Source: Streptomyces sp. NBC_00704 (GTDB taxonomy: Bacteria > Actinomycetota > Actinomycetes > Streptomycetales > Streptomycetaceae). Taken from it: 64,000 bases of DNA. The position numbers and the translations under genes were made by a program. The notes under the pieces were generated by a model. It saw only the letters and a list, made by a program, of their open reading frames with translations. It made no database searches and had not been told where the DNA came from. Numbering within the stretch: position 1 is the first letter of the stretch; each line of letters opens with the position of its first letter. The DNA is taken from positions 1 through 64,000 of the forward strand of contig NZ_CP109001.1 of NCBI RefSeq assembly GCF_036226605.1, in the 5' to 3' direction. Below, in pieces: positions 32,111 to 40,290 of the stretch.

Positions 32111-33655
32111 TCAGGACGCGGGCACCGGGTCGGGCGCCGCCTGGCAGACGGCGTCCTTGCCCTTCTTCGACGCCGGACGGGTGCCGTCCCGGAAGAAGTC
32201 GCCGACGTACTTGTTCAGGCAGGTGTTGTTGTTGGCCGACAGCGCCGCACCGACGTTGTGCCCGCCCTTCTCCAGTATCAGCCGGGAGTTGGGGAACAGC
32301 GCGTGCGTCTCGACGGCGCCGGCGACGCCGTGCGCGTTGTCGAACTGGGGCTGCACCAGCAGCACGTCCACCTGGGCGTTGCCGATCTTCATCGGCTTGC
32401 GGGCCGGCTCCGGCCAGAAGGCGCACGGCGCGTCGTACCAGGCGTTGGGCCAGGTCAGGATGCGCGCGCCGGCCTGGTACTGGCGGTCGCGGTCCTTGCT
32501 CCAGCGGTTCCAGTTCTGCGGCCACGGGCCGTCGAGGCAGTTCACCGCGTTGGTCATCGCGTGCCGGTTCTGGTGCGGGAAGCCCGGCGGGGTGTAGCCG
32601 GTCCGCAGCGACGTCGGGTCCTTGCGCACCACGAAGTCGGAGAGCACCTGCGCCCGCGAGAGCCACGTCCAGCTGCGGTAGACGACCGGCTCGAACATGT
32701 CCGCCCACTCCGCGGGGCCGATCTTGCCGTCGAGGGGCGCCGCCGTCAGCTCGTCCTGCGCCCTGTAGTAGTTCGCCTCGACCGCCGCCTCGGTCGTGCC
32801 GAGGTGGTAGACGGCGTCGTACTTGGCGACCCAGGCGAAGAAGATCTCCGCGTTGCGCTCGGACAGCACGTTCTTGCGCAGGCTGTTGCGGTATCCCACG
32901 CCGCTGGGACGCACCACGCTGTCCAGCACCATCCGCTGCAACCGGTGCGGGAACAGGGTGGCGTAGACCGAGCCGAGGTAGGTGCCCCAGTCGGTGCCGA
33001 AGTAGGTGATCTTCTCCTGGCCCAGCGCGATCCGCATCCGGTCCAGGTCGCGCGCCGCCTCCTCGGTGCCGAGGTGCGAGAGCACGTCGCCGTACTTCTC
33101 ACCGCAGCTGTCCGCGTAGGCGCGGGCGCGCTTGACCCACTGCCGCTCGGCGGCGGGCGTGGCCGGCACCGGGTCCGGCTGCGCGTGCCCGGGGTCGAGG
33201 TAGCCGACGTCGCAGACGACGGACGGCTCGCTGGCGCCGACGCCGCGCGGGTCGAAGCCGATCCAGTCGTAGGCCGCGCCGACGTCCTTGGCCAGTCCGG
33301 TGGTGCCCAGGGCGTACCGGGTGGGCAGGTCACGGCCGATGCCGCCGGGCCACTGGCCGCGGTTGAGGATCACGACGCCCTTGTACTCGCTGTCGGGGGC
33401 GGTGTGCCTGGCCCGGGTCAGCGCCAGGCTGATCTTCCTGCCCTGCGGGGCGTCGTAGTCGAGCGGCACCTGCACCGTGCCGCACTCCAGGTTCTTGAGC
33501 ATGTCGCCGAGAACCGGGTCGCCGCCCGGACACGGCACCCAGTCGACGGTGCCGGCGGCCGGCACGGCCGCATCGTTCGCCACCGCGACCGGGGCGACGG
33601 CCGAGCCCACCAGCGCGGCCGCGATCACCGGTATGACCAACGCAAGCTTTCTCAC
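32111..33655 (-). CDS. Secreted alpha/beta hydrolase (TAP-like) with Asp nucleophile
   Basis: A 514-aa protein built like Streptomyces tripeptidyl aminopeptidases: signal peptide to about residue 27, FDPRGVG, nucleophile elbow, and a C-terminal acid/His region (VQPQFDNAHG, LEKGGHNVG). The elbow reads Gly220-Thr-Asp222-Trp-Gly, where TAP enzymes have a Ser nucleophile. GxDWG is the nucleophile motif of epoxide hydrolases and haloalkane dehalogenases. An epoxide hydrolase role is therefore attractive, since kinamycin and lomaiviticin pathways use epoxide hydrolases (Alp1U, Lom6), though those are shorter proteins and I do not claim direct homology. Secretion would place the reaction outside the cell. 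Confidence 0.78.
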   Translation of the reverse strand: MRKLALVIPVIAAALVGSAVAPVAVANDAAVPAAGTVDWVPCPGGDPVLGDMLKNLECGTVQVPLDYDAPQGRKISLALTRARHTAPDSEYKGVVILNRGQWPGGIGRDLPTRYALGTTGLAKDVGAAYDWIGFDPRGVGASEPSVVCDVGYLDPGHAQPDPVPATPAAERQWVKRARAYADSCGEKYGDVLSHLGTEEAARDLDRMRIALGQEKITYFGTDWGTYLGSVYATLFPHRLQRMVLDSVVRPSGVGYRNSLRKNVLSERNAEIFFAWVAKYDAVYHLGTTEAAVEANYYRAQDELTAAPLDGKIGPAEWADMFEPVVYRSWTWLSRAQVLSDFVVRKDPTSLRTGYTPPGFPHQNRHAMTNAVNCLDGPWPQNWNRWSKDRDRQYQAGARILTWPNAWYDAPCAFWPEPARKPMKIGNAQVDVLLVQPQFDNAHGVAGAVETHALFPNSRLILEKGGHNVGAALSANNNTCLNKYVGDFFRDGTRPASKKGKDAVCQAAPDPVPAS

Positions 33656-33819
33656 GTGATTCCCCTCCTATTTCAGCGCGCTCGCAGCGTGGCACCGGCC
33701 TGTCGGCTCACACTCAAGAACGCCTGGAAACCGCCTTGAGGCGGCACGCGGGGCGCTGCTACGGCCTCCCGGATTTCCCTAGCATGAGGCGACGAAATTC
33801 CGACCCCCCGGGAGTGAGA

Positions 33820-34173
33820 ATGTCCGACGCGGCCATCCAGGGAATCAAGACCGTGCTGCACCCGGTGGCGGACATGGCGGCCGCCAGGAAGCTGTACGCC
33901 GCCCTGCTCGGCACCGAGCCGCAGACCGACTCGGAGTACTACGTCGGGTTCGACGTCGCGGGCCAGCACATCGGGCTGGTGCCGGCCGGGGCGCAGGGCG
34001 TCACCTCGCAGGTCGCCTACTGGCACGTGAGCGACCTCGACGCGAAGCTGACCGAGGTCACCGCCGCGGGCGCCACGGTGAGCAGCCCCGCCAAGGAGGT
34101 CGGCGGCGGCCGCCGGGTGGCGACGGTCACCGACCTCGACGGCAACGTGCTGGGGCTGCTCCAGGACAGCTGA
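33820..34173 (+). CDS. VOC-superfamily protein (glyoxalase/bleomycin-resistance fold)
   Basis: A 117-aa single-unit VOC protein made of two betaalphabetabetabeta modules (KTVLHPVADMAAARKLYAALLG, then VAYWHVSDLDAKLTEV). Metal ligands are only partly conserved (His early, Asp/Asn late), so a drug-binding or enzymatic role cannot be separated. The ATG at 33820 follows GGGAG. It is divergent from the secreted hydrolase. Such proteins in antibiotic clusters often sequester the product; that is inference here. Confidence 0.75.
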   Translation: MSDAAIQGIKTVLHPVADMAAARKLYAALLGTEPQTDSEYYVGFDVAGQHIGLVPAGAQGVTSQVAYWHVSDLDAKLTEVTAAGATVSSPAKEVGGGRRVATVTDLDGNVLGLLQDS

Positions 34174-34174
34174 C

Positions 34175-34204
34175 GCGGCGTCCGGCGGGCCCGCCGGACG
34201 CCGC
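34175..34204. terminator. 15-bp inverted repeat terminator
   Basis: GCGGCGTCCGGCGGG at 34175-34189 is followed directly by its complement at 34190-34204, immediately after the VOC stop codon. Confidence 0.6.
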
Positions 34205-34211
34205 GGGCCCG

Positions 34212-34238
34212 TCGAGTCCGTCTCGAGAGGGCTTCGAG
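34212..34238 (+). promoter_or_regulatory. Three TCGAG direct repeats at exact 11-bp spacing
   Basis: TCGAG starts at 34212, 34223 and 34234, a perfect three-copy 11-bp array. This is the classical binding pattern of SARP/OmpR-type cluster activators. It lies about 145 bases upstream of the rmlB/2,3-dehydratase operon, suggesting direct activation of sugar biosynthesis. No true SARP gene is in the window; the response regulator at 44421-45203 is one candidate binder. Confidence 0.65.
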
Positions 34239-34381
34239 GGCGGCCGTCCAGCCTCACCGGACAGGGTGGGCGCCGGGCCGCCGTCGCGGCCGGCGGGGCC
34301 CGCGGCGCACCCTTCCGTCCCCTCAAGGAAAAGGGAAAAGGACATGCTTCGAGCGTGGAATTCCGACTGCGACGTGATCTC

Positions 34382-35362
34382 ATGAAAATCCTCGTCACCG
34401 GCGGGGCCGGATTCATCGGCTCGCATTACGTACGGACCATGCTCGACGGGGGGTATCCGGGTTTCGAGGACGCGCACGTCACCGTCCTGGACGCGCTGAC
34501 GTACGCGGGGAACCGTGACAACCTCCCCGCCTCCCACCCGCGGCTGTCCTTCGCACACGGGAACATCCTCGACCGGGAGCTGCTGAGCGGCCTGCTCGAC
34601 GGCCAGGACGCGGTGGTGCACTTCGCGGCCGAGAGCCACGTCGACCGCTCGATCGCCAGCGGCGCGGCGTTCGTGCGCACCAACGTGGAGGGCACCCAGG
34701 CCGTGCTCGAAGCGAGCCTCGCGGCCGGCGTCGAACGCGTCGTGCACATCTCGACCGACGAGGTGTACGGCTCCATCGAGGAGGGCGAGTGGACCGAGGA
34801 GTCCCCGCTGCTGCCCAACTCGCCCTACGCCGCGTCCAAGGCCGCCTCCGACCTCATCGCCCTGGCCTACTTCCGCACCCACCGGCTGAACGTCTCGGTC
34901 ACCCGGTGCTCCAACAACTACGGGCCCTACCAGCACCCGGAGAAGTTCATCCCGCTCGCCGTCACCCACCTGCTCGAAGGCCGCCCCATACCCGTCTACG
35001 GCGACGGCGGGCAGGTCCGCGAGTGGCTGCACGTGGACGACCACTGCCGCGCCGTGCAGCGGGTCCTCACCGACGGCCGGGCGGGCGAGGCCTACAACAT
35101 CGGCGCCGGCACGCCCGTGCCGAACCTGGAGCTGGCCCACCGGCTCGCCGAACTGTGCGGCGCCGGACCGGACATGATCCGGCACATCACCGACCGCAAG
35201 GGCCACGACCGGCGCTACGCCCTCGACCAGGGCCGCATCGAGCGCGAACTCGGCCACCGGCCGCTGACCGCGTTCGACACCGGGCTCGCCGAGACCGTCG
35301 CCTGGTACCGGGACAACCCCACGTGGTGGAAGCCGCTCAAGGAGAACGGCGGCCGCCCGTGA
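34382..35362 (+). CDS. rmlB: dTDP-glucose 4,6-dehydratase
   Basis: Converts dTDP-glucose to dTDP-4-keto-6-deoxyglucose, the branch point for all deoxysugars. A 326-aa extended SDR with GGAGFIG near the N-terminus, the family active-site segment STDEVYG, catalytic YAASK and the conserved RCSNNYGPYQHPEKFIPL. The ATG at 34382 is chosen by family length; a GTG at 34355 is possible. Its stop overlaps the 2,3-dehydratase start (GTGA). It acts after rmlA (10.5 kb). Confidence 0.95.
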   Translation: MKILVTGGAGFIGSHYVRTMLDGGYPGFEDAHVTVLDALTYAGNRDNLPASHPRLSFAHGNILDRELLSGLLDGQDAVVHFAAESHVDRSIASGAAFVRTNVEGTQAVLEASLAAGVERVVHISTDEVYGSIEEGEWTEESPLLPNSPYAASKAASDLIALAYFRTHRLNVSVTRCSNNYGPYQHPEKFIPLAVTHLLEGRPIPVYGDGGQVREWLHVDDHCRAVQRVLTDGRAGEAYNIGAGTPVPNLELAHRLAELCGAGPDMIRHITDRKGHDRRYALDQGRIERELGHRPLTAFDTGLAETVAWYRDNPTWWKPLKENGGRP

Positions 35363-36741
35363 GCGCCCCGGCCCGGCTGGTGCCGCGCACCAGGGCGGCG
35401 GTCGCCGAGCGCCTGGCGCTGTCGGCCGCGACCGCCGAGGGCGTGCACACCGCGACGTCCGAGGTGCCGGGCTGGCTGGACCGGCACCGGCGCGAGTGCG
35501 GGACGGTGGTGCGGCGCATCCCGTTCGCCGCCCTCGACAACTGGTCCTTCGCCCCGGACACCGGGAACCTGCGGCACGGCAGCGGACGGTTCTTCACCGT
35601 CGAGGGCCTGCACGTGACCCGGCCGCAGACGCAGTGGCAGCAGCCGATCATCGTGCAGTCGGAGATCGGCATCCTCGGCATCCTGGCCAAGGAGTTCGAC
35701 GGGGTCCTGCACTTCCTGATGCAGGCCAAGATGGAGCCCGGCAACCCCGACCTGGTGCAGCTCTCGCCCACCGTGCAGGCCACCCGCAGCAACTACACGC
35801 AGGCGCACGGGGGAAGCGGGGTGCGGTACCTGGAGCACTTCCTCGCCCCCCGGCGCGAGCAGGTGCTCACCGACGTCCTCCAGTCCGAGCACGGCGCCTG
35901 GTTCTTCCGCAAACGCAACCGCAACATGATCGTCGAGGTGGACGGCGACGTCCCCGTCCACGACTCCTTCCGCTGGCTCACCCTGGGCCAGATCCTGCGG
36001 CTGCTGCGCCTGGACAACGTCGTGAACATGGACGCGCGCACGGTGCTGGCGAGCGCGCCCGCGGTGCCGGCCGAGACGCGGGCGCTGTCCTCCGACGCCG
36101 ACCTGCTGGCCTGGTTCACGGGGGAGCGGGCCCGGCACGACGTCCGCGCCCGGCTCATGCCGCTGCGCGACATCGCCGGCTGGCAGCGAGGCGAGCACGC
36201 GCTCGGCCGGACCGACGGCAGGTTCTTCCGGGTCGTCGCGGTGTCGGTCGAGGGCGCGGGCCGCGAGGTCGCCGGCTGGACCCAGCCCCTCATCGAACCG
36301 GTCGAGCGCGGTGTCGTCGGCTTCGCTCACCGGGTCTTCGACGGCGTCCCGCACGTCCTGGCGCACGCGCGCGTCGAAGGCGGCTTCCTCGACACCGTCG
36401 AGCTCGCGCCGACCGTGCAGTGCGTCCCGTCGAACTACGCGCCCCTGCCGGCCGGGGAGCGGCCGCTCTTCCTGGACGCGGTGCTGAACGCCCCGCCCGA
36501 GCGCGTCCGCTACTCGACCGTGCACTCCGAGGAGGGCGGCCGGTTCCTCGACGCCGAGAGCCGCTACCTGATCGTCGAGACCGACGAGGCGACGACGCCG
36601 GACGAGCCGCCGCCCGGATACCACTGGGTCACGCCGGGCCAGCTCAGATGGCTCGCCGCGCACAGCCGCTACGTCAACGTGCAGGCCAGGACGCTGCTCG
36701 CCGTCCTCGACGCGGCGCTCGGCGGCGACGGCGCGCCCTGA
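35359..36741 (+). CDS. NDP-4-keto-6-deoxyhexose 2,3-dehydratase
   Basis: Removes the C2 hydroxyl of NDP-4-keto-6-deoxyglucose, giving a 3,4-diketo intermediate for the ketoreductase at 11.6 kb (precedents OleV, UrdS, TylX3). The 460-aa protein is an internal duplication of about 200 residues: repeat 1 includes QPIIVQSEIGILGILAKEFDG and repeat 2 QPLIEPVERGVVGFAHRVFDG, each followed by an ExG-x-VxLxPTVQ segment and SNY. The GTG start overlaps the rmlB stop, so the two are co-translated. Its presence shows the attached sugar is a 2-deoxysugar. Confidence 0.92.
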   Translation: MSAPARLVPRTRAAVAERLALSAATAEGVHTATSEVPGWLDRHRRECGTVVRRIPFAALDNWSFAPDTGNLRHGSGRFFTVEGLHVTRPQTQWQQPIIVQSEIGILGILAKEFDGVLHFLMQAKMEPGNPDLVQLSPTVQATRSNYTQAHGGSGVRYLEHFLAPRREQVLTDVLQSEHGAWFFRKRNRNMIVEVDGDVPVHDSFRWLTLGQILRLLRLDNVVNMDARTVLASAPAVPAETRALSSDADLLAWFTGERARHDVRARLMPLRDIAGWQRGEHALGRTDGRFFRVVAVSVEGAGREVAGWTQPLIEPVERGVVGFAHRVFDGVPHVLAHARVEGGFLDTVELAPTVQCVPSNYAPLPAGERPLFLDAVLNAPPERVRYSTVHSEEGGRFLDAESRYLIVETDEATTPDEPPPGYHWVTPGQLRWLAAHSRYVNVQARTLLAVLDAALGGDGAP

Positions 36742-36777
36742 GCCGCGAGGACCGCGCCGAGGGGGCGCGCAGATGAC

Positions 36778-36818
36778 GTCAGGCCCTGTCCGGGGAGTGC
36801 CACCGGACAGGGCCTGAC
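36778..36818. terminator. 16-bp hairpin, convergent terminator
   Basis: GTCAGGCCCTGTCCGG (36778-36793) pairs perfectly with 36803-36818, between the convergent 2,3-dehydratase and AhpD-like genes. Confidence 0.75.
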
Positions 36819-36832
36819 GGGTTCGCGGGGGC

Positions 36833-37339
36833 TTACTGGGCCGCGGTGAGCCTGCTGGTCATCGGCGTCCACGTCTTGGGGTTGATGCGCCAGTCCACCG
36901 CCTCCTGCTTGGTGACGACGTTGACCCGGTTCCAGAGGTTGACCAGCCCGATGTGCAGGACCACGGCGGCCAGCTGCACCTCGGTCCAGTGCCTGGCGGC
37001 CTCCTCCCAGACCTCGTCCGAGACGGGGTCCTCGCGGCCGTCGATCCGCGTGGCGGCCTCGGACAGCGCCAGCAGCGAGCGCTCGGCGTCGGTGAAGCAG
37101 GTCTGCTCCCGCCACGTCTCCACCAGCGGCAGACGGCGGTCCTCCTCCCCCGCGTCCTCGAACTCCTTGGGCTTGCGGGGCAGATGGACCGTGCGCCCGT
37201 TGATCTGGCTCACCCTCAGGTGGACGAGCACGAGCGTCTGCAGGGGAACGCCGACGCTGTTGACGGCCTTGACCAGCGCGCGCATCGGCGGAAGAACGTC
37301 GGGAACCACCAGGGAGGGGTTCGGCATCCGCGGCGACAT
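36833..37339 (-). CDS. AhpD-like protein lacking the CxxC cysteines, second copy
   Basis: A 168-aa paralogue of the protein at 13960-14406. The shared core reads NPSLVVPDVLPPM, LRVSQINGR and HIGLVNLWNRVNVVTKQE. Arg49 and His52 stand where AhpD has its two catalytic cysteines, with Arg49 identical in both copies. It has an insertion after residue 55 and a C-terminal extension of about 20 residues relative to copy 1. The ATG at 37339 follows AAGGAG. Both copies having lost the redox site suggests a non-redox function, possibly as a heteromer. Confidence 0.78.
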   Translation of the reverse strand: MSPRMPNPSLVVPDVLPPMRALVKAVNSVGVPLQTLVLVHLRVSQINGRTVHLPRKPKEFEDAGEEDRRLPLVETWREQTCFTDAERSLLALSEAATRIDGREDPVSDEVWEEAARHWTEVQLAAVVLHIGLVNLWNRVNVVTKQEAVDWRINPKTWTPMTSRLTAAQ

Positions 37340-37393
37340 AATTCTCCTTCGCATGGGGATCGGAAATCAGTTTGCCCTCGGGGCCGCCTTTTC

Positions 37394-38164
37394 TCAATGA
37401 ATCGAAAATGCGGCGGACGTCTCTTTCCGCAGGCGCCTTGCGGCGTGTGCGAGGGCTTGGTGAAGTCGTTTGTCGGGCGTGTAACCGGATTCCCACTGCA
37501 CGCCGATCGCAAAGGGGTGGTCCATGACTTCCACGGCCTCGACGGTGCCGTCACCGGCCCGCCCGGTGACGGTGAGGCCGCTGCCGAGCCGGTCCACCGC
37601 CTGGTGGTGGTGGCAGGCCGTCTCCGGCTCGTCCTCGTCGAGGACGGCGGCGATCAGACTGCCGGGCGCCAGCTTCAGCGGCTGGCGGCCGAGGGTGAAG
37701 TCGGCCGTCCGCGGCCGGTGGCCGTCATGGCCGGTGACGTCCGACAGGTGCTGATGGAGGGTGCCGCCGTGCAGCACGTTGAGCAGCTGCATCCCGCGGC
37801 AGATCGCCAGCAGCGGCAGACCTGCCTCCAACGCCCGGCCCACCAGCGCCAGTTCGGCCCGGTCGGCGTCCGGGTCCGGTGCCCGGGTCGCCGGGTGGGC
37901 CGGCGCGCCGTACAGCGCCGGGTCCAGGTCGGGGCCGCCCGGCACCAGCAGCCCGTCCAGCCGGCCGACGATTTCCTCGGCCCCCGGCGCCAACGGCAGC
38001 AGCAGGGGAGTGCAGCCCGCCTCGGCCAGGAACGCCACGTGCGACTGCAACGCCAGGGAGACGACCAGATCGCCGCCCTGGAGGGTGACCGGCGCCGTCC
38101 GCGCGCAGATCCCCACCACCGGCCGCCGCCGGTCGGGCGCCGGACCGTTCGTGACTGAATTCAT
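37394..38164 (-). CDS. Class I glutamine amidotransferase-like protein (PuuD/gamma-glutamyl hydrolase type), degenerate triad
   Basis: A 256-aa protein resembling PuuD gamma-glutamyl-GABA hydrolase. GLLVPGGPDLDPALYG and the nucleophile elbow ICRGMQLLN (Cys122) are intact. The C-terminal motif, normally GVQxHPE with catalytic His and Glu, reads GVQWESGYTPD, so both residues are replaced. It may be inactive as a hydrolase, use another base (HHHQ at about residue 185 is also conserved in PuuD proteins) or bind a gamma-glutamyl compound. That is notable because the diazo operon is thought to use a gamma-glutamyl carrier for hydrazine. It is divergent from the ABC exporter operon. Confidence 0.78.
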   Translation of the reverse strand: MNSVTNGPAPDRRRPVVGICARTAPVTLQGGDLVVSLALQSHVAFLAEAGCTPLLLPLAPGAEEIVGRLDGLLVPGGPDLDPALYGAPAHPATRAPDPDADRAELALVGRALEAGLPLLAICRGMQLLNVLHGGTLHQHLSDVTGHDGHRPRTADFTLGRQPLKLAPGSLIAAVLDEDEPETACHHHQAVDRLGSGLTVTGRAGDGTVEAVEVMDHPFAIGVQWESGYTPDKRLHQALAHAARRLRKETSAAFSIH

Positions 38165-38311
38165 GACGACCCCCGTCGGTTTCCGGGTTCAACCGAGGAA
38201 AGTAAGCAGATGGAACACGCCCTTCCCCGGACAGGCGGAACCGCCAAAATATCGGGGGCGTGATGCGCGGGCCATCGTTCACGGCCCGCTCGAGGCCGCG
38301 ACTACTGAACA

Positions 38312-38329
38312 GATAGCGATCCTGCTATC
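38312..38329. promoter_or_regulatory. Palindromic operator-like element
   Basis: GATAGC (38312-38317) and GCTATC (38324-38329) form a perfect inverted repeat with a 6-base spacer. It lies 60 bases upstream of the ABC exporter operon, in the divergent gap shared with the amidotransferase-like gene. It differs from the StrR-type sites and suggests a second, local repressor, none of which is encoded next to it. Confidence 0.5.
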
Positions 38330-38389
38330 ACAGGGGTCCGGGGATTTTGCCCCAGCGAAAACTGTCGCAGCCATTCAACCGAGGTGACC

Positions 38390-39316
38390 ATGATCGAGGC
38401 CAAGAACCTCACGAAACGCTACGGCGACAAGACCGCCGTGAACGGCCTGTCGTTCACGGTCGAGCCCGGCCGGGTCACCGGCTTCCTGGGCCCCAACGGC
38501 GCGGGCAAGTCCACCACCATGCGGCTGCTGCTGGGACTCGACCGGCCCGACGCCGGCGAGGCCACCGTCAACGGCGTCCCCTACCGCGAACTGGCGCGCC
38601 CCCTGCGCGTCGTCGGGGCCCTGCTGGAAGCGCGCGCCGTGCACACCGGCCGCAGCGCCCACGACCACCTGCTCTGCCTCGCCCAGACCCAGGGCATCGG
38701 CCGGCGCCGCGTCGAGGAGGTCATCGAACAGGTCGGGCTGGCGTCGGTGGCCCGCAAGAGGGCCGGCGGCTTCTCCCTCGGCATGGGACAGCGCCTGGGC
38801 ATCGCCGCCGCACTGCTCGGCGACCCCGCCGCACTGGTCCTGGACGAGCCCGTCAACGGCCTCGACCCCGAGGGCATCCTCTGGATCCGCAACCTGATGA
38901 AGTCGCTCGCGGCCGAGGGCCGCGCGGTCTTCGTCTCCAGCCATCTGATGAACGAGATGGCCGTCACCGCCGATCACCTCATCGTCATCGGCCGCGGCCG
39001 GCTGGTCGCCGACTGCTCCACCAAGGAGTTCATCGAGCGCAGCACGGAACAGTCCGTGCTCGTCAGGACGCCCGACGGCGCGCAGCTCGCCGAACTGCTC
39101 GAGCGCCACGGCGCCACCGTCGCCCGCACCGACGAGGGCGACCTCGACGTCGGCGGCCTCGAGGCCCCGCGCATCGCCGAACTCGCCGCCGCCGACGGCC
39201 TGGTGCTGCACGAGCTGTCGACCCGCCGGGGCTCCCTGGAGGAGGCCTTCATGGAACTGACCAAGGACGCCGTCGAGTACGACGCCGGCGTGCCCACCGC
39301 CGGAGGTGTGAAGTGA
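38390..39316 (+). CDS. ABC exporter ATPase (DrrA type)
   Basis: A 308-aa ATPase of the drug-export ABC-2 group. Walker A GPNGAGKST, signature FSLGMGQRLG, Walker B LVLDEPVNGLDPEG and VSSHLMNEM are intact, followed by the regulatory C-terminal domain. I chose the ATG at 38390 (GAGG five bases upstream) over the overlapping GTG at 38384. With the permease it would pump out a polyketide product, as DrrAB does for anthracyclines. The genes overlap as GTGA. Confidence 0.9.
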   Translation: MIEAKNLTKRYGDKTAVNGLSFTVEPGRVTGFLGPNGAGKSTTMRLLLGLDRPDAGEATVNGVPYRELARPLRVVGALLEARAVHTGRSAHDHLLCLAQTQGIGRRRVEEVIEQVGLASVARKRAGGFSLGMGQRLGIAAALLGDPAALVLDEPVNGLDPEGILWIRNLMKSLAAEGRAVFVSSHLMNEMAVTADHLIVIGRGRLVADCSTKEFIERSTEQSVLVRTPDGAQLAELLERHGATVARTDEGDLDVGGLEAPRIAELAAADGLVLHELSTRRGSLEEAFMELTKDAVEYDAGVPTAGGVK

Positions 39317-40152
39317 GCGCCACGACCGCCCCCCTCACCGGGTCCGGCCCGGCCGCCCGCGGCCGCGGACCGGGCTTCGGCAACCTGATGCTCTCCGAGT
39401 GGACGAAGATCCGCTCCGTGCGCTCCACCGTCTGGTCGCTCGCCATCCTGGTCGTCCTCACCCTGGTGTTCACCGCGCTGTTCCTGCAGATGGGCATCTC
39501 CAACTGGGACAAGACCGACCCCGCCCAGCAGGCCGAGATGCGCCTCGACCCGACGGGCACCATCCTGGGCAGCGGCATCCTGCTCAGCCAGCTCGCGGTG
39601 TGCGTGCTCGGCGTCATGGCGATCGCCTCCGAGTACTCCACCGGCATGATCCGCGCCAGCCTGCTCGCCGTGCCCCGCCGGGTGCCCGTGCTGACGGCCA
39701 AGTCGACGGTGTTCGCCCTGCTCGTCCTCGCGGTCGGCGAACTGACCGCGTTCGGCTCGTTCTTCATCGGCGCGCCCATCATGGACGGCAAGGCGCCGGT
39801 CGCCCTCGGCGATCCCGGCGTCCTGCGCGCCGTCGCCGGCTGCGGCCTCTACCTCGCCCTGCTCGGCCTGTTCGCCCTGGCCGCCGGCGCGATCATCCGG
39901 CACACCGCGGCCAGCATCACCATCGTCATCGGCTTCGTCCTGGTGATCACCCCGATGGCGGCGCTGCTGCCCGGCAGCGTGGGCGAGCACATCCACGCCT
40001 GGCTCCCCACCCAGGCCGGCTTCATGATCACCCAGCAGGCGCCGCGCGCCGGCGACCTGCTGGGACCGTGGGAGGGCCTGGGCGTGCTCGCGCTCTGGAC
40101 GGCCGCCCTGCTGACCGTCGCGGCGGTGCAACTGCGGCGCCGCGACGCCTGA
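39313..40152 (+). CDS. ABC-2 exporter permease
   Basis: A 279-aa membrane protein with about six hydrophobic segments, starting with cytoplasmic SEWTKIRSVRSTVWSL, typical of the ABC-2 permeases that pair with such ATPases. IASEYSTGMIRASLLAVPRR is the family's cytoplasmic coupling loop. The GTG start overlaps the ATPase stop. Export of the cluster product is the likely role. Confidence 0.87.
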   Translation: MSATTAPLTGSGPAARGRGPGFGNLMLSEWTKIRSVRSTVWSLAILVVLTLVFTALFLQMGISNWDKTDPAQQAEMRLDPTGTILGSGILLSQLAVCVLGVMAIASEYSTGMIRASLLAVPRRVPVLTAKSTVFALLVLAVGELTAFGSFFIGAPIMDGKAPVALGDPGVLRAVAGCGLYLALLGLFALAAGAIIRHTAASITIVIGFVLVITPMAALLPGSVGEHIHAWLPTQAGFMITQQAPRAGDLLGPWEGLGVLALWTAALLTVAAVQLRRRDA

Positions 40153-40155
40153 TCC

Positions 40156-40193
40156 CCGCGGGCGTCCGTCCCCCCCTCGGCGGACGCCCGCGG
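40156..40193. terminator. 13-bp hairpin terminator
   Basis: CCGCGGGCGTCCG (40156-40168) pairs with 40181-40193 across a 12-base loop, directly after the permease stop. Confidence 0.65.
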
Positions 40194-40290
40194 TGCCGTG
40201 CGTCCAGAGAACGTCGACCTGCCCTCCACCGGGGCTGGAGACCCCCCTGCGACCCTCTTCGCCAGCGGCAGCAGAGAGGGAGTCAGCGGA

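Noticed and set aside
38187..38216. Possible fifth StrR-type site
   Set aside because: GTTCAACCG is followed by AGATGGAAC at 12 rather than 11 bases, with poor right-half symmetry, so I do not count it.
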